From positions 62,001-126,000 of the forward strand of contig NZ_JARVWP010000012.1 in NCBI RefSeq assembly GCF_029846235.1: a stretch of 64,000 nt of DNA, given 5' to 3'. Shown in pieces: positions 51,384 through 59,733 of this stretch (its first letter is position 1; each line of letters opens with the position of its first letter). Source of the stretch: Bradyrhizobium sp. CER78 (GTDB taxonomy: Bacteria > Pseudomonadota > Alphaproteobacteria > Rhizobiales > Xanthobacteraceae). The position numbers were made by a program, and so were the translations under genes. The notes under the pieces are model-generated. The model saw nothing but the letters and a program-made list of their open reading frames with translations, was not told the DNA's origin and did not search any database.

Positions 51384-52613
51384 CTATGACTTTAACCATT
51401 GCAACGCGCCCTTCCCGGCGGCGGCACCGGTCGCGAACGATGCCTGCAACAGATAGCCGCCGGTCGGCGCTTCCCAGTCGAGCATCTCGCCGGCGGCAAA
51501 GACGCCGGGCAGTTTGCGCAGCATGAAATGCGCGTCGAGCTCGCTGGACGCGAGCCCGCCCGCGGTCGAGATCGCGCGATCGATCGGCGCGATGCCCGTA
51601 AGCTGAACCGGAATCGCGTTGATCAGCTGCGCGAGCTCTGCCGGCGAGAACGATGTCAATGGCCGGCCGGACGCGATCGCCGCCTCCTGCATCAGGCCGA
51701 TGCCGACAGGAGAGAGTTGCGCCGCCTTGCGCAGGAAATTCGCGAGCGACTGCTTGCCGCGCGTCCCGGACAGGCGGGTGGTCAGCGCGGCGGCGTCGAG
51801 GTCCGGCCGCAGCGCGATCGTGAGCGTCGCCCGTCCGATACCGAGCACCGCCTCGCGCAATTCCGCCGAGAGCGCGTAGATCGCGCCGCCTTCGATGCCC
51901 GTGCGGGTGACGACGGCCTCGCCGCGCACCGTGTGCGGCCCGATCGTGAGAGCGACGCCCTTGAGCGGCCGCCCCTCAAACCGGTCGCGGAAGATATCCG
52001 ACCACGCGACGGTGAAGCCGGAATTGGCCGGTCGCATCGAGGCCACGGCAACGCCCTTGGCCGCAAGGATCTCCGCCCATGCGCCATCCGAGCCGAGCCG
52101 CGGCCAGCTCGCGCCGCCGAGTGCGAGTACGGTCGCACCGACGTTGACAGTGCGCTGGCCGTCGGGCGCCTCAAACAGCAGTGCGCCCTGCGCGTCCCAT
52201 CCAACCCAGCGATGCCGGAATGCGAACGCGACGCCCGCGGCGTCGAGCCGCCGCAGCCAGGCACGCAGCAGAGGCGAGGCCTTGAATGCCTTGGGAAACA
52301 CGCGGCCGCTGCTGCCGACAAACGTCGGCTGCCCCAGCGCCGCGCACCAGGCGCGCAAGCTGTCGGGCGGAAATGCCCCGACCGCGGCTTTGAGGTGCGG
52401 CATCGCCTCGCGATAGCGCGCAAGGAAATCCGGCAGTGGCTCGGAGTGGGTGAGATTGAGCCCGCCGCGCCCGGCTATCAGGAACTTGCGGCCGGCCGAC
52501 GGCATCGCGTCGTAGACGGTGACGGCAACGCCACCTTGCGCAAGCACCTCCGCGGCCATCAGGCCGGCGGGGCCGGCTCCGATGACGGCGATGTGTTTGG
52601 CGGGAAGTGGCAT
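51384..52613 (-). CDS. FAD-dependent flavoprotein, TIGR03862/HI0933-like
   Basis: A 409-residue flavoprotein. The Rossmann FAD motif is IAVIGAGPAGLMAAEVLAQGG. Family blocks are SAGRKFLIAGRGGLNLTHSEP, FVGSSGRVFPKAFKASPLLRAWLRRL, LALGGASWPRLGSDGAW and, at the end, FAAGEMLDWEAPTGGYLLQASFATGAAAG. The family is a group of uncharacterised NAD(P)/FAD oxidoreductases. The ATG follows a GGAAG-like site. No partner is obvious in the surrounding genes. Confidence 0.9.
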   Translation of the reverse strand: MPLPAKHIAVIGAGPAGLMAAEVLAQGGVAVTVYDAMPSAGRKFLIAGRGGLNLTHSEPLPDFLARYREAMPHLKAAVGAFPPDSLRAWCAALGQPTFVGSSGRVFPKAFKASPLLRAWLRRLDAAGVAFAFRHRWVGWDAQGALLFEAPDGQRTVNVGATVLALGGASWPRLGSDGAWAEILAAKGVAVASMRPANSGFTVAWSDIFRDRFEGRPLKGVALTIGPHTVRGEAVVTRTGIEGGAIYALSAELREAVLGIGRATLTIALRPDLDAAALTTRLSGTRGKQSLANFLRKAAQLSPVGIGLMQEAAIASGRPLTSFSPAELAQLINAIPVQLTGIAPIDRAISTAGGLASSELDAHFMLRKLPGVFAAGEMLDWEAPTGGYLLQASFATGAAAGKGALQWLKS

Positions 52614-52648
52614 CGCTTTTGTCGAACCCGGCGCCCATATGGGCCAGT

Positions 52649-52729
52649 GTCATTCCGGGATGGTCCGAAGGACCAGACCCGGAATCTCGAGGTTCCGGGT
52701 TCGATGCTTCGCATCGCCCCGGAACGACG
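52649..52729. repeat. Palindromic repeat, family C, full copy
   Basis: GTCATTCCGGGATGGTCCGA with its mirror TCGCCCCGGAACGAC, and inside them AGACCCGGAATCTCGAG/GTTCCGGGTTCGATGC. The inner GATGC-TTC-GCATC hairpin corresponds to the variable hairpin in the other copies. Confidence 0.75.
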
Positions 52730-52733
52730 TATT

Positions 52734-53651
52734 CTACAGCTTGATCCCGGCTCGCGCGGCGGCTTGGGCGACATACTTCTGCGTCTGCTCGAATGCGCCC
52801 TGCAACGCCTTCGCGGTCGACATGTCGCTGATCGCGGCAAAGTGCGCGGCAACACCGTCCGGCGTCCACTCCGACTGCGGCAGGTTGACGCCTTCGGTCT
52901 CCAGCACGCGGATCACCGCGAACGAGCCGGCGCCGGCGCCCATGATGGTGCGGGTCGGTGCGTCCTCCGACAGCAGGAACTCGACGGCCGGCGTGATCGC
53001 TTCCGGCTTCATCAGCTGCAGCGCCTGCGGCGGCAGCAGCTCCTCGGTCATGCGGGTCGCCGCCGTCGGCGAGATGGTATTGACCTTGATGTTGTTCTTG
53101 CGGCCCTCTTCGGCGAGCACATTCATCAGGCCAACCATGCCGGCCTTCGCAGCGCCGTAATTGGCCTGGCCGAAATTGCCGAACAGGCCGGACGATGAGG
53201 TCGTCAGCACGATGCGGCCGTAGTTGCGCTCGCGCATGCCGGCCCACACCGCCTTGCAGCAGTAGAAGGTGCCGGTGAGATGCACGTCGAGCACCTTGGC
53301 CCAGTCGGCGACTTCCATCTTGGCAAACGACTTGTCGCGCAGGATGCCGGCATTGGCGCATAAGAGATCGACGCTGCCCCATTCCTTGGTGGCGCGCTCG
53401 ACCATCGCAGTGACCTGCTCGAAGTTCGAGACATCGGCGCCGTCGGCTATCGCGGTGCCACCGGCCTTGCGGATCTCCTCGACCACGGTCTCGGCCGGCG
53501 ACAGCGAGCCGCCGGTGCCGTCGCGCGCGCCGCCGAAATCGTTGACCACGACCTTGGCGCCGCGGCTGGCGAGACCCAGCGCATGCGCCCGTCCAAGACC
53601 ATTGCCCGCGCCGGTGACGATAGCGACGCGTCCGTCAAACCTGATTGCCAT
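52734..53651 (-). CDS. Short-chain dehydrogenase, multifunctional-enzyme-2 type
   Basis: A 305-residue SDR. The cofactor loop is VTGAGNGLGRAHALGLASRGAKVVVNDFGG, with the Asp of NDFGG favouring NAD. LTGTFYCCKAVW and the catalytic Tyr-Lys in YGAAKAGMVGLM are intact. The long C-terminal extension resembles the (3R)-hydroxyacyl-CoA dehydrogenase domain of HSD17B4-type peroxisomal enzymes. It likely oxidises a (3R)-hydroxyacyl-CoA. It lies on the same strand as a MaoC hydratase and an acyl-CoA synthetase upstream, which fits an acyl-CoA role. Confidence 0.88.
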   Translation of the reverse strand: MAIRFDGRVAIVTGAGNGLGRAHALGLASRGAKVVVNDFGGARDGTGGSLSPAETVVEEIRKAGGTAIADGADVSNFEQVTAMVERATKEWGSVDLLCANAGILRDKSFAKMEVADWAKVLDVHLTGTFYCCKAVWAGMRERNYGRIVLTTSSSGLFGNFGQANYGAAKAGMVGLMNVLAEEGRKNNIKVNTISPTAATRMTEELLPPQALQLMKPEAITPAVEFLLSEDAPTRTIMGAGAGSFAVIRVLETEGVNLPQSEWTPDGVAAHFAAISDMSTAKALQGAFEQTQKYVAQAAARAGIKL

Positions 53652-53667
53652 GCCGTAAAATTCCTGT

Positions 53668-53815
53668 TCTTCCCTTCTCCCCTTGTGGGAGAAGGTGGCG
53701 CGCAAGCGCGCCGGATGAGGGGTTCTCTCCACGGATGAGCACGCGGAGAGAGACCCCTCACCCGGCTTCATCTCGCTCCGCTCGATTTCGCCACCCTCTC
53801 CCACAAGGGAAGCGG
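53668..53815. repeat. Mosaic palindrome (CTCTCCCACAAGGG type)
   Basis: CTTCTCCCCTTGTGGGAGAAG is an inner hairpin. CCTTGTGGGAGAAGGTGGCG near the left is mirrored by CGCCACCCTCTCCCACAAGG near the right, and GATGAGGGGT by ACCCCTCA. The element is related in style to the mosaic at 40.5 kb. No gene is inside it. Confidence 0.7.
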
Positions 53816-53908
53816 GTGCATGCCCGAGCGGCATGAAAAGGTTCGAGACTTTTGAGCAGCGATGGATGGCCGGGTCAAGTGCGGCACTGACCGGCCAAGG
53901 GGGGTGCG

Positions 53909-54055
53909 TTAGACCGCTGGGGTCATCGATCCGCAGGGCTTCAGGCTCTTGAGCAGGTGCCCGCTCCAACACTCGTGATGCTCCTGGGCGTAGCTCATCG
54001 AGCCAATCAGAAGCAAACCGACTACGACTAGTCCGGCGACGATGTTCTGCACCAT
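53909..54055 (-). CDS. Small exported or membrane-anchored hypothetical protein
   Basis: A 48-residue peptide with a strong hydrophobic segment (NIVAGLVVVGLLLIGSMSYA) ending in a possible signal-peptidase site (SYA-QEHHE), and a short mature part containing two cysteines (HECW, KPCGS). GGGAG lies eight bases upstream of the ATG. It is too short for family recognition, but the signal-peptide shape and ribosome site make it credible. It stands alone between the SDR and the MaoC gene. Confidence 0.5.
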   Translation of the reverse strand: MVQNIVAGLVVVGLLLIGSMSYAQEHHECWSGHLLKSLKPCGSMTPAV

Positions 54056-54217
54056 GGCTGCCACTCCCGGGACCGCACCGCCTAGAGGCGGCATGATGGA
54101 CACCAGGGGCCGAAGCCGTCAATGCACTACTTGGACGAGGCGCGCTCGCTCCACCTCTCTTGCTTGCATGAAAGGTGGAGCTACTCAACTATCCCTTAGC
54201 TGAAACTCAACTGTTGC

Positions 54218-54697
54218 TTAGCTGAAATAGATCAGCCCGAGCCAGTCGGCGACCAGCGCGGGCTTGTCCTCGCCCTCGATCTCGACCGTAACGTTGGTGC
54301 GCGACAGCAGTTCCTTCGGCTTGCGCAGCGTGGCTTCGGCCAGCACGAAGCGGCCGCGGACGCGCTTGCCGGAGCGCACCGGCGAGATGAAGCGCAGCTT
54401 GTCGAAGCCGTAATTGACGCCCATCGCGGTACCCTCGAGCACCGGCATCACCTCGTAGGACATGATGCTGAGCAGCGACATCGTGAGGAAGCCATGGGCG
54501 ATCGTGGTGCCGAACGCGGTCTCCTTCTTCGCACGCTCGGGATCGACATGGATGAACTGGTGATCCTCGATCACGTCGGCATAGGTGTCGATGCGGCCCT
54601 GATCGAGCAGGTGCCACGAGGACACGCCGATCTCCTTGCCGACCATGCCCTGGTAGGTTTCCAGCGACACCGGCGGCTTCTTCCAGACTTCATTCAT
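54218..54697 (-). CDS. MaoC-family (R)-enoyl-CoA hydratase
   Basis: A 159-residue hotdog protein. The catalytic pair is in YADVIEDHQFIHVDPERAKKE, the usual D-x-x-x-x-H arrangement of MaoC hydratases, followed by FGTTIAHGFLTMSLLS. It hydrates a 2-enoyl-CoA to a (3R)-hydroxyacyl-CoA. The start is eleven bases after the stop of the acyl-CoA synthetase gene, so the two are co-transcribed. The SDR downstream could oxidise the product. The chain length it prefers is unknown. Confidence 0.9.
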   Translation of the reverse strand: MNEVWKKPPVSLETYQGMVGKEIGVSSWHLLDQGRIDTYADVIEDHQFIHVDPERAKKETAFGTTIAHGFLTMSLLSIMSYEVMPVLEGTAMGVNYGFDKLRFISPVRSGKRVRGRFVLAEATLRKPKELLSRTNVTVEIEGEDKPALVADWLGLIYFS

Positions 54698-54708
54698 TGG
54701 CTGACCTC

Positions 54709-56433
54709 CTAACCGGAGGTCCGCACCTTCTGCAGCTCCGGAAATTCTTCCTCGCGGAACTCGACCCCGCGCAACGCATCGCTTCTGACATCGTCATGTT
54801 CGAGCCGGCGCAACTGCACCCGACGGATCTTTCCAGAAATCGTCTTGGGCAGCTCGGTGACCAGCTCGATCTTGCGGATGCGTTTAAACGGTGCGAGCCG
54901 CGTGTGCAAATGTTTGAAGATCGACAGCGCCGTCTCCGGGCTGCGCTCGACGCCGGATACCAGCAGCACATAGGCCTTGGGGACCGCCAACCGAATCGGG
55001 TCCGGGCTCGGCACCACGGCGGCCTCGGCCACCGCGTCATGCTCGAGCAGCACGCTCTCCAATTCGAACGGCGAGATGCGGTAGTCGGATGATTTGAACA
55101 CGTCGTCGGTGCGGCCGACGAAGGTGAGATAGCCCTCGTCATCGGTGAACACGACGTCGCCGCTGCGATAGATCTCGCCATCTGTGCCGATCAGCCTGCC
55201 GTCGTCGCCCTGATAACCCTGCATCAGCCCCGCCGGCCTGTCGGCGCCGAGCAGCAGGGTCACCTCGCCTTCCTTGGCGGCGTGGCCGTCACTGTCGGTC
55301 ACCTGGACGCGATAGCCCGGCAGCGGCCGGCCCATCGAGCCGACCTTGACCTTCTGCCCCGGCGAGTTGCCGGCCAGCGCCGTGGTCTCGGTCTGGCCGT
55401 AGCCGTCGCGGATGGTGAGGCCCCAGGCCGATTTGACCTGGTCGATGATTTCAGGGTTGAGCGGCTCGCCGGCCCCGCAGACCTCACGCAGCGAGACCTT
55501 GAAGCTGTCGAGATCCTCCTGGATGAACATCCGCCACACCGTCGGCGGCGCGCACAGCGTGGTGACGCCGCAGCGGCCGATGATCGAGAGCAGCCCCTTC
55601 GCCTCGAAGCGCGGCTGGTTGGCGATGAAGATCGTCGCGCCGGCATTCCACGGCGCGAAGAAGCAGCTCCAGGCATGCTTGGCCCAGCCGGGCGAAGAGA
55701 TGTTGAGATGGATGTCGCCGGGCTGCAGACCGATCCAGTACATGGTCGAGAGATGACCGACCGGATAGCTGCGCTGGCTGTGCCGCACCAGCTTCGGCTT
55801 CGCCGTGGTGCCCGAGGTGAAATAGAGCAGCATCGGGTCGTCGGCGTTGGTCGGGCCGTCGGCGGTGAAAGCGTCGGACGCCTTGGCCGCATCCTCAAAC
55901 GGCAGCCAGCCGTCCTGCGTCTGCGCCGCGCCGACCACGATGCGGACGAGACTGTCGCTGCCGAGGCCTGCGAACTTCGCGACCTGATCCTGGGTGGCGA
56001 CCACCGCCTTGGCCTTGCCGCGATCGAGCCGGTCGCGCAGTTCATCGGCGGTGAGCAGCGTGGTCGCGGGGATCACCACGACACCGAGCTTCATCGCCGC
56101 CAGCATGGTCTCCCACAGCGGCACCACATTGCCGAGCAGCAGCAACAGATGATCGCCGCGCTTCAGCCCCTGCCCACGCAAGAAATTGGCGACCTGATTT
56201 GAGCGGCGCGACAGCTCGGCGAACGACAGCTTGGTCTCGTTGCCGCTGGCGGCATCGACGATCCACAGCGCCGGCCGGTCGCGGCTGTCGGCATTGCGTG
56301 CCAGCTCAGCGTCGAACCAGTCCAGCGCCCAGTTGAACGGCACCGGATCCGGCCAGCGGAATCCCTTCACCGCGGCGTCGTAGTCGGTGCGGTGCTTGAG
56401 CAGAAAAGCGCGTGCGTCCTGAAATGTGGTCAT
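54709..56433 (-). CDS. Acyl-CoA synthetase (AMP-forming)
   Basis: A 574-residue ANL-superfamily ligase that activates a carboxylate with ATP and CoA. The P-loop-like motif is YFTSGTTAKPKLVRHS, the A5 region is DGYGQTETT, A7 is YRSGDV, A8 is GRTDDVFKSSDYRISPFELE, and the catalytic C-terminal Lys is in LPKTISGKIRR. Overall similarity is to medium-chain acyl-CoA synthetases (PxxNWxLD start). It is followed by a MaoC hydratase. A family-A repeat separates it from mmsB upstream, so it may or may not share the valine operon transcript. Confidence 0.92.
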   Translation of the reverse strand: MTTFQDARAFLLKHRTDYDAAVKGFRWPDPVPFNWALDWFDAELARNADSRDRPALWIVDAASGNETKLSFAELSRRSNQVANFLRGQGLKRGDHLLLLLGNVVPLWETMLAAMKLGVVVIPATTLLTADELRDRLDRGKAKAVVATQDQVAKFAGLGSDSLVRIVVGAAQTQDGWLPFEDAAKASDAFTADGPTNADDPMLLYFTSGTTAKPKLVRHSQRSYPVGHLSTMYWIGLQPGDIHLNISSPGWAKHAWSCFFAPWNAGATIFIANQPRFEAKGLLSIIGRCGVTTLCAPPTVWRMFIQEDLDSFKVSLREVCGAGEPLNPEIIDQVKSAWGLTIRDGYGQTETTALAGNSPGQKVKVGSMGRPLPGYRVQVTDSDGHAAKEGEVTLLLGADRPAGLMQGYQGDDGRLIGTDGEIYRSGDVVFTDDEGYLTFVGRTDDVFKSSDYRISPFELESVLLEHDAVAEAAVVPSPDPIRLAVPKAYVLLVSGVERSPETALSIFKHLHTRLAPFKRIRKIELVTELPKTISGKIRRVQLRRLEHDDVRSDALRGVEFREEEFPELQKVRTSG

Positions 56434-56476
56434 CTTCTTCCGAGCCCGTTGATTGGCAACCAGCGTTACCTTCAAG

Positions 56477-56567
56477 CGTAGCCCGGATGGAGCGAAGCGC
56501 AATCCGGGGGCGGTCGCGCCAGTCGATAAAGCTGTCCCGGATTTCGCTGCGCTCCATCCGGGCTACG
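56477..56567. repeat. Palindromic repeat, family A, GTAGCCCGGATGG variant
   Basis: CGTAGCCCGGATGGAGCGAA then GCGCAATCCGGG, mirrored by CCCGGATTTCGCTGCGCTCC then ATCCGGGCTACG. It lies inside the catabolic block, between mmsB and the acyl-CoA synthetase. Confidence 0.85.
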
Positions 56568-56576
56568 AGTGGTCAG

Positions 56577-57464
56577 CTACTTCCCAGCGAGGCTGCGAAC
56601 GTGCTGGATAATTCCGGAAAAGTCGACCCCGCCATGGCCCGACGCGTCGAAGGTCTTATAGAGCTCCTGCGCATGCTTGCCGAGCGGCGTCACCGCGCCG
56701 GCGGCATTGGCGGCGTCCTGTGCCAGCGTCAGGTCCTTCACCATCAGGTTGGAGGCGAAACCCGGCTTGTAGTCGTTGTTGGCCGGCGAGGTCGGCACCG
56801 GGCCGGGAACCGGACAATAGGTCGTCAGCGACCAGCACTGCCCCGACGAGGTCGAGGCGACGTCGAACAGCGCCTGGTGCGACAGGCCGAGCTTTTCGGC
56901 CAGCACGAAGGCCTCGCCGACGGCGATCATGGAGATACCGAGGATCATGTTGTTGCAGATCTTGGCCGCCTGCCCCGCGCCACCGGCGCCGCAATGCACG
57001 ATCTTCTTGCCCATGTTGGCCAGCATCGGCTGAGCCGCCGCGAAGGCCTGCGCTTCACCGCCGCACATGAAGGTCAGCGTCGCGCCCTTGGCGCCGCCGG
57101 TGCCGCCGGAGACCGGTGCATCGACCGAGGCCATGCCGTGCTTGGCAGCGAGCGCGTGCGCCTGCTTGGCGCTTTCGACGTCGATGGTCGAGCAATCGAT
57201 GATCAGCGCACCCTTGCTCATGGCAGGAAGCACTTCGTTCCAGACGCCGAGCACATGCTTGCCGGCCGGCAGCATGGTGATGACGACATCGGCGCCCTTC
57301 ACCGCGGCAACGCCGCTCTCGGCGATCGCGGCGCCGTCGCTCTTGGCCTGATCGCGGGAAGCGGCGACCAGATCGAACGCGGTCACCTTGTGGCCGGCCT
57401 TGACCAGATTGGCCGCCATTGGCCCGCCCATATTGCCGAGCCCGATGAATGCGACGTTTGCCAT
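56577..57464 (-). CDS. mmsB: 3-hydroxyisobutyrate dehydrogenase
   Basis: Oxidises 3-hydroxyisobutyrate to methylmalonate semialdehyde with NAD in valine catabolism. It is a 295-residue beta-hydroxyacid dehydrogenase. The dinucleotide motif is VAFIGLGNMGGPMAANLVKAGH; the substrate-binding motif is SVDAPVSGGTGGAKGATLTFM; the catalytic Lys is in GAGGAGQAAKICNNMILG; and the cofactor-binding segment is KDLTLAQDAANAAGA. It is 25 bases downstream of the hydrolase gene in the mmsA operon. Confidence 0.93.
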   Translation of the reverse strand: MANVAFIGLGNMGGPMAANLVKAGHKVTAFDLVAASRDQAKSDGAAIAESGVAAVKGADVVITMLPAGKHVLGVWNEVLPAMSKGALIIDCSTIDVESAKQAHALAAKHGMASVDAPVSGGTGGAKGATLTFMCGGEAQAFAAAQPMLANMGKKIVHCGAGGAGQAAKICNNMILGISMIAVGEAFVLAEKLGLSHQALFDVASTSSGQCWSLTTYCPVPGPVPTSPANNDYKPGFASNLMVKDLTLAQDAANAAGAVTPLGKHAQELYKTFDASGHGGVDFSGIIQHVRSLAGK

Positions 57465-57489
57465 GGGAAGTCCTCCGCTTGCGACGTTT

Positions 57490-58569
57490 CTATTTGCTGT
57501 CAGGAAATTTCAGTTCGTCGGCGCCGATCTCGGCGAAGTAAGGCGCCAGCATCTCCGCCGTCACATCCTCGATCCCCGGCGGCGACCATTTCGGATTGCG
57601 GTCCTTGTCGATCACGGCAGCGCGCACGCCCTCGCGGAAATCGTCGCTGGCGAACACCTCGAGCGCGGCGCGATATTCGCGTACCAGGCACTCTTCCAGC
57701 GTCTCGGTCGCCCGCGCCAGCCGCAGCAGCTTCAGCGTCACCACCATGCCGCGCGGCGATTTTTCGCCGAGCGTCTTCAGCGTGGCCTGCGCCAGGTCGG
57801 AACCGTCGGCCGTCAGCGCCGCGACAATCTCCTCCATCCGGCCGCGCGCGAACCAGCCATCGATCTTGGCCTGCATTGCTGCAACGGGGCCGGCCTTCTC
57901 GCCGGTGGCGAAGCCCGCGATCAGCCGGTCGATCTCGGCCGAATTCGTGCCCGGCGCAACCTTGGTCAGCGCCTCGCGCAGTGCCGGCAGCTTTGCGCTC
58001 GGCACCACGGCATCGGCAAACCTGGCGTAGATCGCATCGGGGCCGTTCATCGTGGTGCCCGTCAGCCCGAAATAGGTGCCGATCTCGCCCGGCGAACGCG
58101 ACAGCAGATAGGTGCCGCCGACATCGGGGAAGAAGCCGAGGCCGACCTCGGGCATCGCGAGTTTGGTTCGCTCCGTCACCACGCGGTGGCGGCTATGCGC
58201 CGACAGGCCGACGCCGCCGCCCATCACGATGCCGTCCATGAACGCGACATAGGGTTTCGGGAACTGCTTGATCCGCGCGTTGAGGATGTACTCGTCGCGC
58301 CACAGGATCTTGCCGAGGTCGCCCCTGACCTTCGAGCTTTCCCAGAGCGCGCGGATATCGCCGCCGGCGCACAGGCCGCGCTCGCCGGCGCCTTCCAGCA
58401 CGATCACCGCGACATCAGGATCGGCTTCGAACACATCGAGCGCCCTGTCGATGTCATGGAACATCTCCAGCGTCACGGCATTGATCGCCTTCGGCCGGTT
58501 CAGCCGGATGATGCCGGCCGCCCCTTCCTTGCGCGCGATCAGATCGCCTTCCGCGGCCAGATCATTCAT
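57490..58569 (-). CDS. 3-hydroxyisobutyryl-CoA hydrolase
   Basis: Releases 3-hydroxyisobutyrate from its CoA ester in valine breakdown. A 359-residue member of the crotonase superfamily with hydrolase-branch hallmarks: GIIRLNRPKAINAVTLEMFHD, GAGERGLCAGGDIRALWE, IVMGGGVGLSAHSRHRVVTE and MPEVGLGFFPDVGGTYLLSR. The Glu of MPEVGLG and the Asp of FPDVGG match the hydrolase catalytic residues. Its ATG overlaps the stop of the acyl-CoA dehydrogenase gene. An enoyl-CoA hydratase call is less likely given the length and motifs. Confidence 0.92.
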   Translation of the reverse strand: MNDLAAEGDLIARKEGAAGIIRLNRPKAINAVTLEMFHDIDRALDVFEADPDVAVIVLEGAGERGLCAGGDIRALWESSKVRGDLGKILWRDEYILNARIKQFPKPYVAFMDGIVMGGGVGLSAHSRHRVVTERTKLAMPEVGLGFFPDVGGTYLLSRSPGEIGTYFGLTGTTMNGPDAIYARFADAVVPSAKLPALREALTKVAPGTNSAEIDRLIAGFATGEKAGPVAAMQAKIDGWFARGRMEEIVAALTADGSDLAQATLKTLGEKSPRGMVVTLKLLRLARATETLEECLVREYRAALEVFASDDFREGVRAAVIDKDRNPKWSPPGIEDVTAEMLAPYFAEIGADELKFPDSK

Positions 58570-59714
58570 CGCGCGCCCTCGATCAATTTGCGCGACACGA
58601 TCAGCCGCATGATTTCATTGGTGCCCTCGAGGATCTGGTGCACGCGCAGATCGCGCACGATCTTCTCGACGCCGTACTCGCTGAGGTAGCCGTAGCCGCC
58701 ATGCAGCTGCAGCGCCTGGTTGGCGACCTCGAAGCCGACATCGGTGCCGAAGCGCTTCGCCATTGCGCACAGCATCGAGGCGTCCGGATCCTTGCGGTCG
58801 AGCGCGGCCGCCGCGCGCCACAGGAAGGTGCGCGCTGCTTCCAGCTCGGTTGCCATGTCGGCGATCTTGAACTGCAGCGCCTGGAATTCGTCGAGCCGCT
58901 TTCCAAAGGCCTTGCGGTCCTTCATGTAGGCCAGCGCCTTGTCGAGCGCCGCCTGCGCGCCGCCGAGCGAGCACGCCGCGATGTTGAGCCGGCCGCCGTC
59001 GAGGCCGGCCATCGCGATCTTGAAGCCGATGCCCTCCTCGCCGAGCCGGTTCGCGACCGGCACGCGCGCATTCTCGAAAATCACGGCGCGGGTCGGCTGC
59101 GCGTTCCAGCCCATCTTGCGCTCGTTGTTGCCGAACGACACGCCCGGCGTCTTGCCGTCAATCACAATCGTCGAGACGCCGCCGGGACCATCGCCGCCGG
59201 TCCGCACCATTGCGACCAGGATATCCGTGCTGCCGGCACCGGAGATGAACTGCTTCTGGCCATTGAGGACGTAATGATCGCCGTCGCGCACCGCGCGGGT
59301 GCGTAGCGCCGCGGCGTCGGAGCCGGCACCCGGCTCGGTCAGGCAGTAGCTGGCGAGCAGCTCCATGGTGCAGAGCTTCGGCAGCCATGTGTGGCGCTGG
59401 GTGTCGTTGCCATAGGCATCGATCATCCAGGACGCCATGTTGTGGATCGAGATGAAGGCCGACGTGGTCGGACAGCCGGTCGCCAACGCCTCGAAGATCA
59501 GCGCGGCGTCGAACCGCGTCATCGCCGAGCCGCCGACATCGTCCTTGATGTAGATGCCGCCGATGCCGAGGCCTGCGGCCTCGCGCATCACATCCACCGG
59601 AAAGTGCTTTGTCTCGTCCCATTCGAGCGCGTGCGGCGCGATCTTTTCCGCCGCAAACGCCCGCGCCATGTCGCGAACCGCGATCTGGTCCTCGTTGAGA
59701 GCGAACTGCATCAT
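58566..59714 (-). CDS. Isobutyryl-CoA dehydrogenase-like acyl-CoA dehydrogenase
   Basis: A 382-residue FAD enzyme. The signature regions are YCLTEPGAGSDAAALRTRAVRDGDHYVLNGQKQFISGAG, DRKAFGKRLDEFQALQFKIADMATELEAAR and LHGGYGYLSEYGVEKIVRDLRVHQILEGTNEIMRLIVSRKL; the ILEGTNE segment binds FAD. It oxidises a branched acyl-CoA such as isobutyryl-CoA to methacrylyl-CoA. The neighbours (hydrolase, mmsB, mmsA) assign it to valine. It lies 20 bases after mmsA and overlaps the hydrolase by four bases. Confidence 0.92.
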   Translation of the reverse strand: MMQFALNEDQIAVRDMARAFAAEKIAPHALEWDETKHFPVDVMREAAGLGIGGIYIKDDVGGSAMTRFDAALIFEALATGCPTTSAFISIHNMASWMIDAYGNDTQRHTWLPKLCTMELLASYCLTEPGAGSDAAALRTRAVRDGDHYVLNGQKQFISGAGSTDILVAMVRTGGDGPGGVSTIVIDGKTPGVSFGNNERKMGWNAQPTRAVIFENARVPVANRLGEEGIGFKIAMAGLDGGRLNIAACSLGGAQAALDKALAYMKDRKAFGKRLDEFQALQFKIADMATELEAARTFLWRAAAALDRKDPDASMLCAMAKRFGTDVGFEVANQALQLHGGYGYLSEYGVEKIVRDLRVHQILEGTNEIMRLIVSRKLIEGAR

Positions 59715-59733
59715 TGCCTCGCCCTGAACGGAC

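Noticed and set aside
51399..53198. Long open frame (599 codons) on the plus strand across the flavoprotein gene and the start of the SDR region
   Set aside because: It spans two minus-strand genes and the repeat between them, so it cannot be a single functional protein.
56412..58241. Open frame of 609 codons antisense to mmsB and the hydrolase gene
   Set aside because: It is a shadow: both genes beneath it have complete family motifs and normal starts.
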